Part shown: piece after piece, positions 13,231 through 24,800 of the stretch
How the letters are laid out: every line of letters starts with the position of its first letter
Numbering within the stretch: the first letter of the stretch is position 1
Assembly: GCF_000005505.3 (NCBI RefSeq)
Contig: NC_016131.3
Span: 38,912,855 to 38,976,854 of the forward strand
From: Brachypodium distachyon
Lineage: Eukaryota > Streptophyta > Magnoliopsida > Poales > Poaceae
Direction: 5' to 3'
Length of the DNA stretch: 64,000 nt
Program-made: the position numbers and the translations under genes
The notes under the pieces: generated by a model
What the model saw: the letters and a program-made list of their open reading frames with translations, nothing else
The model's database searches: none
Told to the model about the DNA's origin: nothing

Positions 13231-13575
13231 ACTGAGCCTAGCTCAGGTGATTTGGTTCTTTGTGGTGGAACCGGTCCATCCAAGTTCAAGTCATAGACTT
13301 GACATATGGGTGTCATATTTTCCTAGATTATTTCAGTATTTAACCGGCGCTATTCTTTCAGTGGTAGGTGACGTACCCGTCAACAGCGAGGCACCGGCGG
13401 TGACTTCGTAAATCTCTCAAGATCTGCGGGCTCAGTCTTTCGGAGGTGCTCATAGGGGTAGGAATCTCTCAAGATCTGCGGACTCAATCTTTCGGAGGTG
13501 CTCATAGGGATAGGATGCGCGTTCATATGGGTGAGTGTATGTGCGTGTTGTGAGCGTCTGCGTTTGTACTGTGTT
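13231..13575 (+). mobile_element. Au SINE, near full length, with internal duplication
   Basis: The head has a tRNA-like A box (TAGCTCAGGTGA) and B box (AGTTCAAGTC), the RNA polymerase III promoter of tRNA-derived SINEs. The body follows with GGTGGAACCGGTCC, ACTTGACA, CGTACCCGTCAACAGCGAGGC, CTTTCGGAGGTGCTCATAGG and TGTACTGTGTTCCT, then an A-rich tail. This is the Au SINE order. It is unusual in carrying a 52-bp tandem duplication in the body (13411-13462 and 13463-13514). Confidence 0.85.
13411..13514 (+). repeat. 52-bp tandem duplication inside the Au SINE
   Basis: Both units begin AATCTCTCAAGATCTGCGG and end CTCATAGGG(G)(A)TAGG. They differ at a few sites. The other Au copy in this window (6024-6192) has only one unit. 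Confidence 0.85.
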
Positions 13576-14711
13576 CCTAAAAAAAATTATTTCAGGACGA
13601 AGGGAGTGTAAAATGATAGAGAATTATGGTACCCTACCCCTCTGAAGCAGAGATTTTCAAAGATCTTTTGATCAGAATCTACGAATGATAGAACGCTGGA
13701 CTCATATTACTTGCAGGCCTTAACCAGTTTCTGCATGATGTATGACACTGTTTATGTGATAAGCATTCTAACTTTTACCTCGAAAAGGACAAGATGTGTG
13801 CAGATTTTCATATGCAAGTACGCAATGGGTGAAACTTGCCTAGGTTCCTTCTAAATTTTATTTATCGCATTTAATCAGGGTAGCTCTACTGACAAAGAAT
13901 GAAAAACCACCAAGCTTATTAGGGAACTAGTTGAGATTAAAACAAAGCATTATTGGGCTTTATCTTGTTCAGGAGGATAAGGAAGGAACAGAAGATGCAT
14001 CCTTTTGGTCAGAAAATGATAGCAAAGTAGGGCCATCTCCCCTCACACATATTCATTCGTCTGATTTCTCAACCCACGAGGGCTAATGGATTCCAACTGT
14101 GGATAAGTGATTCATTAAATCCAATGATCCATACCCACCCTGAAAATCTGTCTGTTTCTATTGGAAATGGCACACAAATTGGATGCAGAGCTAACCTAGT
14201 TCTATTTTGAGAAACCGTATGATAGACAGATCTAACATGGAACTGTGCATTGTTTGTTTCCGATCATAGATTGTCAGCAAGGTCAGATGTGTGCTCAAGT
14301 GGGACAACAAGATCTGATCCAAATCGAGAACCTAGACGACCAAAAGTGAAGGGACTCTGTATCTTCCGTTTTCCTCATAGTTGCATAGGACATAGGACAG
14401 TGCTATACAGTAACCGATAAAAAACAATATCGGCTCCTAGACTAACGAATTATGTATACATTTCCACTGTATCTCGATTTTGTTTTTTTTCCTGTAAGAC
14501 CTTCCAGCAGCTTCTCTATGATGAATTAACAATTTTCTAAAGAAAAAAGAACTTTTTCTCTCAACTTGCTGCAAAGTTTGTTTTTCATAACTTAAAAAAT
14601 TCGTATTTTTATTTTGTCCCTCAACTCTCTGAACCTGACACATTTCGTTCCTGCCCCCAGGCCAAGCAGTATTTCACGTGGATAGTTTTCATATGCTGAT
14701 CTCCATATCGG
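13576..14711. other. Intergenic, no gene seen
   Basis: AT-rich sequence without supported open frames, RNA genes or complete transposons. Confidence 0.4.
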
Positions 14712-14968
14712 CAGTGGCGGAGCTGGGTGCTAAAATTTTATGTCATGTACTCCCTCCGATTCTAAATTGTTGTCGAAATATTACATGTATCTAGACGCTT
14801 TTTAAGAATAGATACATCCATATTTGAGCAAATTTGAGTCGAGAATTTAGAATCAGAGGGAGTACTTATGTTTTATTGATAGTATAGAAAAAGCTCAAAA
14901 AACAATCTCTTGTGCGGTAAAATGCCAAGAAAATCCCACCGTAAACAAAAGTTCTAACTCCGCCGCTG
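14712..14968. mobile_element. Non-autonomous hAT element interrupted by a Stowaway
   Basis: The ends CAGTGGCGGAG and CTCCGCCGCTG are inverted repeats of hAT type. The element is flanked on both sides by the same 8 bases, CATATCGG (14704-14711 and 14969-14976), the target-site duplication length of hAT transposons. A Stowaway MITE sits inside it. Without that insertion the element is only about 140 bp. No coding capacity. Confidence 0.85.
14750..14862. mobile_element. Stowaway MITE nested in the hAT element
   Basis: The ends CTCCCTCCGATTC and GAATCAGAGGGAG are inverted repeats, flanked by TA on both sides, as in Tc1/mariner-derived Stowaway MITEs. The core word TTACATGTATCTAGACG recurs in other copies here. 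It inserted after the hAT element. Confidence 0.9.
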
Positions 14969-14979
14969 CATATCGGCAA

Positions 14980-17110
14980 GCGGCTTTAATCACCCTAGCA
15001 TGATCACCACGCCCTCTTCCTCAATCCTCTCCCACCACTCCTCCTATCCCTAATTAATCAAGATTTGGTGGCGGCTGCAACGGCGAAGCCAACCTCCGGA
15101 GTGGTGGAGGTGTGGCGGTGGGGCTGGGAATCTATTGCAGCATCGTCATGAATCAATTGCGCTGGATAGGTCAATTCTTGTCCCTATAGTCCAAGTTTGT
15201 GTTTGAAATCATCTTGCATTTCGTCCAAACATTTTTGGTATTTTCCTCTTTCTTAAATCCATGTAGGATTAGAAAATGGGTCTTCTTGTGCTATTACCAC
15301 AACCTTCTCCTCTGATTCACAGGCTTGCGGTGGTGCGAGAGAGAATGTGCCACCTCATCGTCACCGTTTTCATGTGGTCGTCAGCCGCTTCTGAACTCTG
15401 TCATGTTCTCGTCCCGCTTCTCCTCTCTTTTCTTTATGGACCCTATTATTATGGTAGCTTGTTGATGTGGAGACGAACATGTCGCTTCGGGTCCGAAAAC
15501 CAAAGACGGTGACAAGTTCGGAAGGAAACCGAGTCACATGGATAAAAAAATGGCTTGAACTCAGACTAATGACTGTAATGCTTCAGCTTTGGAAGTTGAG
15601 AAACGAAAAAGATAAAAAATATTAGGACAAAAATGAACTATTCGATGAGTTCCGAATAAAAGAAGAAGACCGTTCCACTCTGCTCCGCTTCACAGATCCG
15701 TGGCCAGAGCGGAGCCAAACGCTTCGAAATAAAACCGGAGCGGGCTGAATGCATTTTTCGCGGAGTCCACAGCGGAGCGGGAGCCCACTCGTGACTTCGC
15801 AAAATTACATCGATCTGCCACCGTGCCCGAATCGGTACGCTCGGCATTTCCGAAATAATTACATCGACTGCCATCGCCGTCCTCCCCCTCCACCCCCATG
15901 GCGAAACCCTAGCCGCCGCCACCCCCCTCGCTGTAGCCTCCGCCCTTATCCGCCGCTCGGAACTGCTTATAGTCGCCCCCGCGTCCGCTCCCCTGCACCG
16001 CCAAGTTCTCTGCCGTCGTGGCCTCCACCCCCCTGCAACGCCGGGATCTCAGAAGGAGCTCGATTAGTGGGTAGATTTACCAGAAGGAGCTTGATTAATT
16101 CTTATACTGCTGAGAACTGGTAATGTACTACTGATCCATGGCAATGTTCTGATCAACGTTCGTTGTTCACAGTTTTATGCCTCTACATGGTAGCTTTGTT
16201 CTTGTAATTTTACAAAGAATATGTTCTTACCAAACCAGATGACAATCAAGGAATTAACTCTGTGCATGTGCATGGTAACTTTACAAAGAATATGTTCTTT
16301 GTAATTTTACAGATATTTCTGCGTGGACATGATCTCTTGAATTGCGCTTGTGATGCTATGGTTTGGTCAGGAGCATCACTGATTAGTTCGTGTGCTCTGT
16401 AACTTGTGCTTCTTTCAAGTTCAGAAGTAACCTCTTGTTCCTTTTTCTTCTGTCATTGTGAAAACTTTGAATTAGTCAGCTTCTTTTGAAATCTTTTCAC
16501 TATTGTTGCTTGGCTTTGCAAATCATTATAATGGCGACACATATCTTTCTGTTCGAGCACTTTTACAGTACCCACAAATTAATTTAAGCCGTTAATTTCT
16601 TCTAATCTAACGGACATATTTTATCTGTACTCCAAGGTAACAACTGGGGAGTACCATCGATCAATACTTGGGAGTACCATCCCCTCTGGGGTAAAATCGT
16701 AATTGCGAAGTCAATTAACAGGGGATAACCGGATAAGTGCTGGATGGACGGACTTAACGCAGTTAATTACAGCGGCCGGTATTGAGGCGACGAGATTTGC
16801 CTCCGGTATCTGGGGATTTAGTCCAAGGAGTAGCACGCCGGCCGGCCGCCGGCCAGGCCTGCTGTCAACCCAAGCCACTGATTGCAAACTTGCTCGGTCC
16901 TGTACTCCTGTACATGGAGCATGGAGCTCGATCGTTCAGACGGCGGCGTGCAGTTCATTGTCGATTAGGAGGCGCTCGTGAAAGTCCAAATCACCCCAGG
17001 CGAAAGGTCTAAACTACCCTAACAGATGGACGGACAGATTTGATTGGTACTCCTTACCCTTTCTAGGGAGTACAAAGGTACCGTAAAAATTCTCTTCTAT
17101 TCTGGTCTTC
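14980..17110. other. Intergenic with a GC-rich island, no gene recognised
   Basis: The island at about 15660-16060 has leader-like sequence, including ATGGCGAAACCCTAG, which stops after four codons. The overlapping open frames on both strands are proline- and arginine-rich and match nothing I know. It may be the 5' end of a decayed gene or a captured promoter fragment. The rest is AT-rich and empty. Confidence 0.35.
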
Positions 17111-17120
17111 GTAAAATTGG

Positions 17121-17872
17121 GCGTGAATTTCATTTTTTACCCCCAAGTTTAAATTTTTTGACAGCTTTGACCTCATTTAGCAATATTTCCGTTTTGACCC
17201 CATTTAACAAAAGTTATGCCACAAATGACCCCATTTAATAATTTGATCTTAATTTCCTCCGGCCATGACCCCTTGACCTGCGCCATGAACATCAGCACAT
17301 GGCCTTCCACGTGCCGGCCGCAAGCATGCTGCCTGCACCGCCGCGTGCTGGTGCCCGTTATGGCGAGGTTGTCCGGCAACCCCTGGGTCTGACCGCCAAA
17401 TGTAGATCTCACTTTTCAAACATGTCTAGCATGTGGACACACCAGCCTTCAAGCACTGAAAAAAGTGTGAGTGCCTCGCACGTTCATGTACGTTTCACAC
17501 CTTTGGGCCTTGTTTGTACTTGCTTCTTGCGCCTTCTTCTTAATGGTAATGACATGCCGCTCGGCGTGTTTGAGAAAAAAAACAAATGTAGGTCGAGACT
17601 CTGAGAGTGAATCAGTTTCTCGTACCAGAACGTGCCATGCGAGCAATTTCTTTAGTTCCTTCTATATCCAATCTATTTGAGACCTTTCATTTTTTGGATG
17701 AAAACCAAGAAGCCAGTAGTCAAAGAAGTGAGCGATGTGATACAACCGTACAAGAGCATTTGGGTCAAATTATTAAATGGGATCATTTGTGGCACAAAAA
17801 AGGGAAATTTCACTAAATGGGGTTAAAGCTGTCAAAAAAGTAAAACTTGAGGGTCAAAAATGGAATTCACTT
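17121..17872. mobile_element. Non-autonomous Mutator-like element (MULE)
   Basis: Identical 9-base direct repeats TAAAATTGG flank the element (17112-17120 and 17873-17881). This is the MULE target-site duplication length. The terminal inverted repeats of about 110-130 bp share words such as GTGAATT(T/C)CATTTTT and ACCCCATTTA. The centre (about 17270-17440) is GC-rich and may be captured genic DNA. No transposase frame is present. Confidence 0.85.
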
Positions 17873-18822
17873 TAAAATTGGTGATATGGAAATGCTCCAT
17901 CTTCTCTCTTTTGGCATGGCAACAATTCCCTGTTGACAGTTTCAGTATGTGCTAGGTGTGTTTTTGAGTCGATGACAAGTTTAGCAGCTGGGTACTGGAT
18001 TAGGATGTTTTATGTAGCTGGATCAAGTGTTCCTAATGTATGCTGTACTGTTGTTTGTTAGACCTGAGAGTTTGATGTGTTTGCTTGGCTGATGCTTCTA
18101 GCTTCATACCTGAGAATTTTATTGACCTTAAACAGAAGCAGCAGCTGTTTGACCTAGGGTTCAAAATTTTGAAAAATAAATAAATTTGTACCTCTCGAAA
18201 CTAATGAAATTTCGGAAATTTCGTAATTTATTTCAGACACTTTTGTTTCAAATTGAACAAATTTGGGTGAAAATCTATAAAATGCTCCATGGTCTTGTTC
18301 TCGTACATTGGTTTATCTATCCCGGTGCATGCTCCCTATACTTTCTTGGCCTAGAGCGAATCTCAACCTTGCTAACTTTTATTTTTGCAAAACAGAAAAC
18401 CTGTACCTTGTTTGAGTGTAGAAGACAACAAACCACTGCAGTAACTCAACATACTTGACAGCATGTTGATCTTAACTCTATTTGACATTATCTTATTCAA
18501 AACACTATTTTTTTAAGAACGAAACACAAATATTTCAGCCACAAATTCCAAAAGTTTTGATGAAATTTTGAACCTTGGTTTGACCCAGGATTTTGCTTGC
18601 TCAATGCACTACTCAATGCATTTCTTGTGTGTTTGTAGTATGGATTAACATTTTATATCCGGAGAGCTGGACTCTTATCATTGCTTTTCTTTCTTATGGA
18701 CATTATGACAAGCAATTGATTAGCCGGCTACAAGCTAGAAATGTTCTTTTACTAGTTAATTGACATGGATGTCTCTTTTTTATTAGTTTGCGAATTTGCA
18801 AGGCATGACTAGGACATCGGTA

Positions 18823-19550
18823 AGGAAATTGCATGCGCGATACATAAACTTGGCAGCGATGTTCACATTCATCCATAAACTCACGGATTTGAAAAACTGC
18901 TCCTTAAACTTGACAAGTTGGGTCATTTTAGTCCAAAATGACAATTTCGGACCAAATTAGGCCACGCTGACATCTGACGCGGCTCGGGTTTTGCAAAGTT
19001 GCGGCTTCTGGAATCTTGCGTTGGGCCCCTTGGAAAAATATGGGTTTAACCCGCAGTTTAAATCCCTAACCCTAGCCTCAGAAATTCCCAAATCTTCCCA
19101 CTGCTCTCTTGAAGCAAGCGCCGGCCGTGCCACCATTCCACTAGTCGCTGCAGAAGCCATCCACGTCGTTCGTGTGGACGTCGATGGAGCCGTCGTTCAA
19201 GTCGTCGTCTACGCGGTTCCATCTCCGAGGTGTGGGTGTTGCCGGCTGTGCCGTCGGAGATTGTCGACAATCGCCTCCGGCGGTCCGGTCCTTCTGTTCC
19301 GTCGCTTCGTCTCCCTCGGGCAAGGCGGTGTAACAGAGGAGGGCAAGGGCCCAACGGTCTAACATGCAATGAGGGAGGTTTTGTTTTGAATAAATCAAAC
19401 ATGTCGCCTCTTTGTAGCGCTGCTTGGACTGCGGGTTTAGGCCAAAAAATACCCACATGCCAAGTTTAAGGGGCCGTTTTTCAAATCCGTGAGTTTATGG
19501 ACGAAAGTGAACATCGCTGCCAAGTTTATGTATCGCGCATGCAATTTCCT
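18823..19550. mobile_element. Non-autonomous MULE-like element with long TIRs and captured GC-rich DNA
   Basis: About 90 bases at the left (AGGAAATTGCATGCGCGATAC onward) match the right end in inverted orientation, ending at 19550, with few mismatches. Flanking bases (CATCGGTA and CATCAGTT) form only a degenerate duplication. The interior (about 18960-19370) is GC-rich with open frames on both strands up to 132 codons. It resembles the gene-fragment cargo of Pack-MULEs, but I cannot name a donor gene. Confidence 0.75.
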
Positions 19551-19559
19551 CTCATCAGT

Positions 19560-21095
19560 TGATTATTTTTATTAGCAATGCTCTTAATTGTCAAACTGTT
19601 GATGCTTTTTTTCTTTTCTAGTTAATTTCAGAACAAGCAACAACTTCAGCACCGGCAGCAGCGATAGCTACAACTTCAGCACAGTACTAAGTTAGTTCTT
19701 GTAACCCCAATTCTGATACATGAAGATGGCTGTTCTGATACCTAGTTCGACAAAATGTGTGTGTGTGTGTGCGTGTGCAGATTGTTCATTCTGATCTTGT
19801 ATCCCCGTTGCTTGTTTGAAGAGAGAAGCAGGTGTAACTTTGCTTTTTTTCCTTATCTATTCTGTGTGCAGCAATGCATTTCTGTATGAATTCACACTAC
19901 TTACTGTTCTTGATGTTTTTGTTATCAATTCTCAGTACAGTGCAATTTATCACGGTATGCGGGCTAGGACAATATACGGTGGCTTGCTTTGCTTTTCTTT
20001 CCGGAGTGGGGGAGAGGGAACCCGGCCGGGATCGATATTTCACATCATGCATCGTCTTTCGGACGGGTTCATGCAAGCAACAAGAGCGATACGTCTTTCG
20101 GTCTCGCTGTGTCCTGAGTGGTTGGGATGTCCTGAAGCAAAGACGCTGTATGTCCTGTTTGGCCACCTGGTAGGAGCATAGCGTCCTTCAAACGTTTAGG
20201 CGATACTCCAGAAATTGCACTTGCACTGTATTGATCGAAAGAGCTCAGACCTCATGTGAAAATTCCTCCGGAATCAGCTCCATAGGAAAGAATTCCTCAA
20301 GATTTTGAGGCCTCCATTCCCGTGAACCAAAGGAGCACCATATATAGGAAATAGTCCTTAGGATTAGAATCCTATAAAAATCCTATGAAAACCCTGCAAT
20401 CCAAAGAGGGCCGAAGCAGTTTCGCGTGAATTTATTACGTACTCCGTGTTTAAATTTCTTCCATCTAAGGTTATTTTTTTGTCGTTTTTCTGGCCACCTC
20501 AAGGTGAGACCGGGCAGCCATCTAAGATCGTCCAACGAGTCTGCATTACAGATGAGGGCTATTGGAAGGTTTTGGCTACCAAATGGAAAATTTCACCCAG
20601 GGGCACTGGCATTTGAGGTTACTGTGGTTAGCAAAACGCATCGCTCAGTTATAACCCAAAAATTCTTGAATGAATTTTGAATTCAAACCTTTCTCGCAGA
20701 AATAGTACAGTATCATTTTGATCTGTAGGTACAAATACCTTTCTAACACTTGTGTGGCACTCAGTCCTAGGTCGTAAGGCCGGTTGGTAGTACCGTGGGG
20801 GTTGATAGACACGCTAACCAAAATTACCGCCTCTTAACCGAAACCTGAGGCTATGGTACGTGTTAGGAGTGACATTTTGGCAAACTTTTGCCGTCGCCAT
20901 CGCAAATAGGCCTTGCCAGGGCTACGCGAACAATTTGGCTGAGCTAGCTAAGAATGGGGAAAAAAAAAGCAAAGGAGTGCAAGGTTCCGAAGGCAGATAA
21001 ATTTGATGAGGTGGTAATGACACTGCAAACCCAGAATTTCAAATTTAACGACGGAAGAAATATGGTACAGTAGAAGATTCTTGCTGCACTAGTTG
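19560..21095. other. Intergenic, no gene seen; short GT run and an orphan transposon end
   Basis: A short GT microsatellite lies at about 19757-19778. At about 20330-20415 the sequence runs through AGGATTAGAATCCTATAAAAATCCTATG to CCAAAGAGGGCC. This resembles one end of a Harbinger- or MULE-type MITE, but I found no matching left end. Confidence 0.35.
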
Positions 21096-21098
21096 TAA

Positions 21099-21350
21099 TT
21101 GTAAGGACACAAATGCGAGAAAGAAACATCATGTACTGAACGTGGGTATAAGTCCAAATCATCATTTACCAATGGGAGGACCATTTATGTCATGTACAGA
21201 CCATCATTTGGACTTGTAGTTGTAAGGACATAAATGCGAGAAAGAAACATCATGTACTGAAATGATGACATAAATGGTGTGTACCATGATTTGTGTACAA
21301 GTCCAAATCATCATTTACCAATGGGAGTACCATTTATGTCATGTACTGAA
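21099..21350. repeat. Short direct repeats upstream of the cyclase gene
   Basis: GTAAGGACA(C/T)AAATGCGAGAAAG followed by AAACATCATGTACTGAA occurs at about 21101-21141 and again at about 21224-21262. The block AGTCCAAATCATCATTTACC followed by AATGGGAG and ACCATTTATGTCATGTAC occurs at about 21151-21198 and about 21299-21346. They form an interleaved duplicated segment of roughly 120-150 bp. Confidence 0.75.
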
Positions 21351-21358
21351 GGTGTGTA

Positions 21359-21464
21359 CTCCCTGAGCGGTAAGGAGATGATCTGTACGAGATTCCTGAG
21401 ATGGCTTGTCATGTCATTGGACCGCAATAATGGGAGTGAATTGATCTCCTTACCGCTCAGGGAG
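21359..21464. promoter_or_regulatory. Perfect inverted repeat (foldback) about 430 bp upstream of the cyclase ATG
   Basis: Bases 21359-21379 (CTCCCTGAGCGG then TAAGGAGAT) are the exact reverse complement of 21444-21464. The 21-bp perfect stem closes a loop of about 64 bases. It could be a transposon remnant, a small-RNA hairpin or a promoter structure; the sequence alone cannot decide. Confidence 0.7.
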
Positions 21465-21771
21465 GGAGACACGCTATTATCAACGCGGTGATTTCTCTTC
21501 TTCTTTTTGCTCGAAGACGCTACACAATGTCACAGCGTACAGCTGATGAGGTACATTTGAACAACCACGTACTGTGTGTACAGTGTACACCACCTCCTAT
21601 TCAAGTTCCCAGGAAGGAGGATGGAGAAAAAGTGCTGTAGCCCACATGAACAAGATGCTTGCCCAATAAATTCCTTGAGTTATGAGAGGTCCTGCTGGCC
21701 GGCCATCACCTCTCACTCAATTCAGTTGGTTGGCGAGCAGAGGCACAGCAATAATGCGCCCCGTTTGCCCA

Positions 21772-21782
21772 TATATATAAAG
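21772..21782 (+). promoter_or_regulatory. TATA box of the oxidosqualene cyclase gene
   Basis: TATATATAAAG lies about 110 bases before the ATG at 21889. A start site around 21805-21815 and a leader of about 75-85 bases would be usual. Confidence 0.7.
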
Positions 21783-21888
21783 CCGGCCCGATCAGTTGCA
21801 TGGCTTCAAGCTCGCTGCTGGGTTCTCCACCAAGCTGTACTGTACTACTCTCGTTCATATATATCGTGGCCCGGATCGGAGGAGATCG

Positions 21889-24800
21889 ATGTGGAGGCTG
21901 AAGGTCTCTGAGGGCGGCGGCCCATGGCTGCGGTCAGTGAACAACTTCCTGGGCAGGGCCGTGTGGGAGTTCGAACCCGACCTCGGCACACCGGAAGAGC
22001 GCGCCGAGGTGGAAAGGGTACGCCGGGAGTTCACGGAGCACCGCTTCCAGAAGAAAGAGTCACAAGATCTCCTCATGCGCATGCAGGTATATATACCTGT
22101 GCACGTCTCGTCTTGAGCATATTTCAGATTTTTCATTCAGTAACGTAGTACTCCCTCCGTTCCAAAATAAGTGACGTGGATTTCTACGGAGGATCTCTCT
22201 GCACATGGGATCGTACTGGAACTCTATGTTTCATGGAAACTTTATACTAGATCCCCAAACTTGCACAAAGTTTGCCACCCTATCGATCTATGATTTCTCG
22301 GATGAGTTGTTTTTCTTTTGACAAACTGGAGTACGTGTTTGGAGTTTTGGACAAGGTTTAAAAGACGATCCATCATCAAACCAGTTGATGCTCTAAGAAG
22401 TTAACGATATGGCGCGCATGGATATCCACTTTTTTTTGTGTTGAAAAAAGGATACCCACATGCTTATGAGTTACGGGATCTGGAAAACAATACTACAAGC
22501 TAGCTAGGAGCAAAAGGACACAAACGTAACATATTTTTTGAGAGGACACATACGTAACAATAAACAGGACACATCATGATACAAATGGATGATAGAAGCT
22601 GAAGAGTGAACCTGGAAACGTACGTTGTTAAAATATATATATATATACTGGCATTCAGGTATGCGCATCACTTCATTTTCGCATGGATCTATACGTACAG
22701 AACGCATAAGTACTGTATTTGCATGAACGCGTTTAATAATTTATTTACCCAACTTTTGCCTCCTCGGAAAGGAAGAAAACCGCATCTGTGGTGTGCAAAT
22801 ATGATCGTCAACTTCATGATGTAAGATGTTTTTTCGCAAAACAAATCGACATCATCTAATCTGGACCAACAATTATTGGACACACAAGGCAGTACGTAGT
22901 ACTAGGCAGGACGTACATTACGGCAACTAGATATCGTTCACATCAATAACACTTTAATCATCCTGATTAATTGGATGTAAAATCGTACCAAAGCTCCCTA
23001 GCTATCACTCATTCTACCTGATTATCAGTCACATCAAAGATTTTTGGTTTTATATGGTTCCGTCTGGTGCCGTCATCAGACATTCACTTTAGCACTTTGT
23101 CTATTGCGGCAGTGAGGAAAGTTGTTTCACATAACTATCAGTTTTGTTATTTTGTGCAAAACCACCAACATTCTAAAGTTTGTTCAAATTGGAATAAACG
23201 ATAAACGATGATTGATGCCACTTTTGACTGGTGGGACCCGCTTTGTCATGAAAAGATGAAAAAAGGACAACACCCACATACTGTTTTTTTTAGAGGAACA
23301 CCCACGTTCTGCTCGTCCGACTCCTGGGTCCGCATCACGGCCCCAGATCCGAGGAGGAAGGTTGTGCCGCCGGACGCCGGGCGGCGCTTACTGCAATATA
23401 TGCAAGCGAAGCCGATCTGGCGACCAGCCTACCAGGCTGCTAGGAGTCGTCAGAAGTCGAACCGGGAGAAAGGTCCGACCGTCCGAGACCGATCAGCAGC
23501 TAGGCCTGGTAACGGGGACAAACCCGAACCAGACCCAGATCGATCCATGCGGCAGCCAGCTCGCTCCCCATACCAATCCATCCCACTAATCAGGGAGCCC
23601 CCGAACCTCACCAGACCGCACGAAGTTTGCGGGTTGGAATCCACGTCTCAGACCATGGGGACCATGGGGGCCAACGCTAGGAGAGGCGCTACCAGCAGAT
23701 GTTTCCACAGCCTGCCTGTGCTGCTATATTCAGATACACTGATACATTCACGTACAGTTGAAGTGATACACGTCCAAACCAGCAAGCATCATGTGATTTT
23801 TAGCTAGCACTGAAGTGATATTGGGTCCTATCCAATATGGAATTAAAACAGCAAATCTTGGACAAAATTAACAACTATTGAACCATTGTACAAGCATCAT
23901 GTGATCTTTAGGTTGTACAACATATCCAATCAGAAACGGGTAGCAACCCAAAGACCTGTAAAAAACAATTACAGTAACAAAATTCATGGCATCATTAGAT
24001 ATACATCGATGTCAGGCTCTCATGTAATAATATGATTAATTCATATCAGTGTCCCCAGATACATTAACCGAGGATGATAATCGGTCTAGAGGTCCCAAAA
24101 AACAGAAATAAAACACATCTAAAAGAAAACGACGCTGAGATGGTGCACATAATAGATTTACAGTTCATCAAGATAATCATGCTCTTCTCATCAAGCAACA
24201 CAAGCTCTAGCGACACTAGTAACCATAAAAAGGGCTGAACTCCATGGCAATGAAAATGGTTGCGGGTAGAGGCCTTCGCTTCATATCGCAGTTCATGAAT
24301 ATTATCAGCATCACTCCATGTCAAAGTTCAGGTGCCCAGCAGCAGACAGCAGCAGAAATGCACAATCATCTGAATATTATCAGCAGAAATCGATACCATC
24401 TTCAAGAAATAAACAGACGGATAACCAATACAGGTTTAAGAGTTGCTCTTTAGGAGCCAAAATATGGAAAATCTTTTGATTTTGTGCCACGGGAGTACAA
24501 GCATAAGACAGCTGAAAACTGATTAATTAGCTACCACACCTAAAGAGCAGCAGCAACATCCAATAGCAGCTAAATAATGATGAAAGACTATGCAAGCTGG
24601 TTCAAAGGATAAAACAAGTCCCTGTAGAAGTGATTTGTCAGCTATGAACAAGCCCCTTTATTTAAGGTTCAGCAAGAGAACTTGAATAAAGATTCGAAAA
24701 TGAAACTCTACACTTCAATCTAAATTTTGTACTCTCACAAATCATAAGAATTATTAGAACTGGAGGTAGTAATAACTACAATTCAATGCAAAGCAACAGC

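Noticed and set aside
13231..13310. tRNA gene
   Set aside because: The A and B boxes belong to the Au SINE head; no cloverleaf with a valid anticodon stem is evident.
15638..16123. GC-rich frames with ATGGCGAAACCC
   Set aside because: The ATG stops after four codons and the other frames show no recognisable protein.
18991..19458. Frames of 105-132 codons on both strands
   Set aside because: Inside the MULE-like element and mutually overlapping; at best captured fragments.
22151..22200. Stowaway MITE
   Set aside because: Only one end is present; no inverted partner with TA was found.
23208..23807. Open frame of 199 codons in cyclase intron 1
   Set aside because: Arg/Pro/Ser-rich, no motif, overlaps other frames, lies within an intron between confirmed exons. 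Probably chance.
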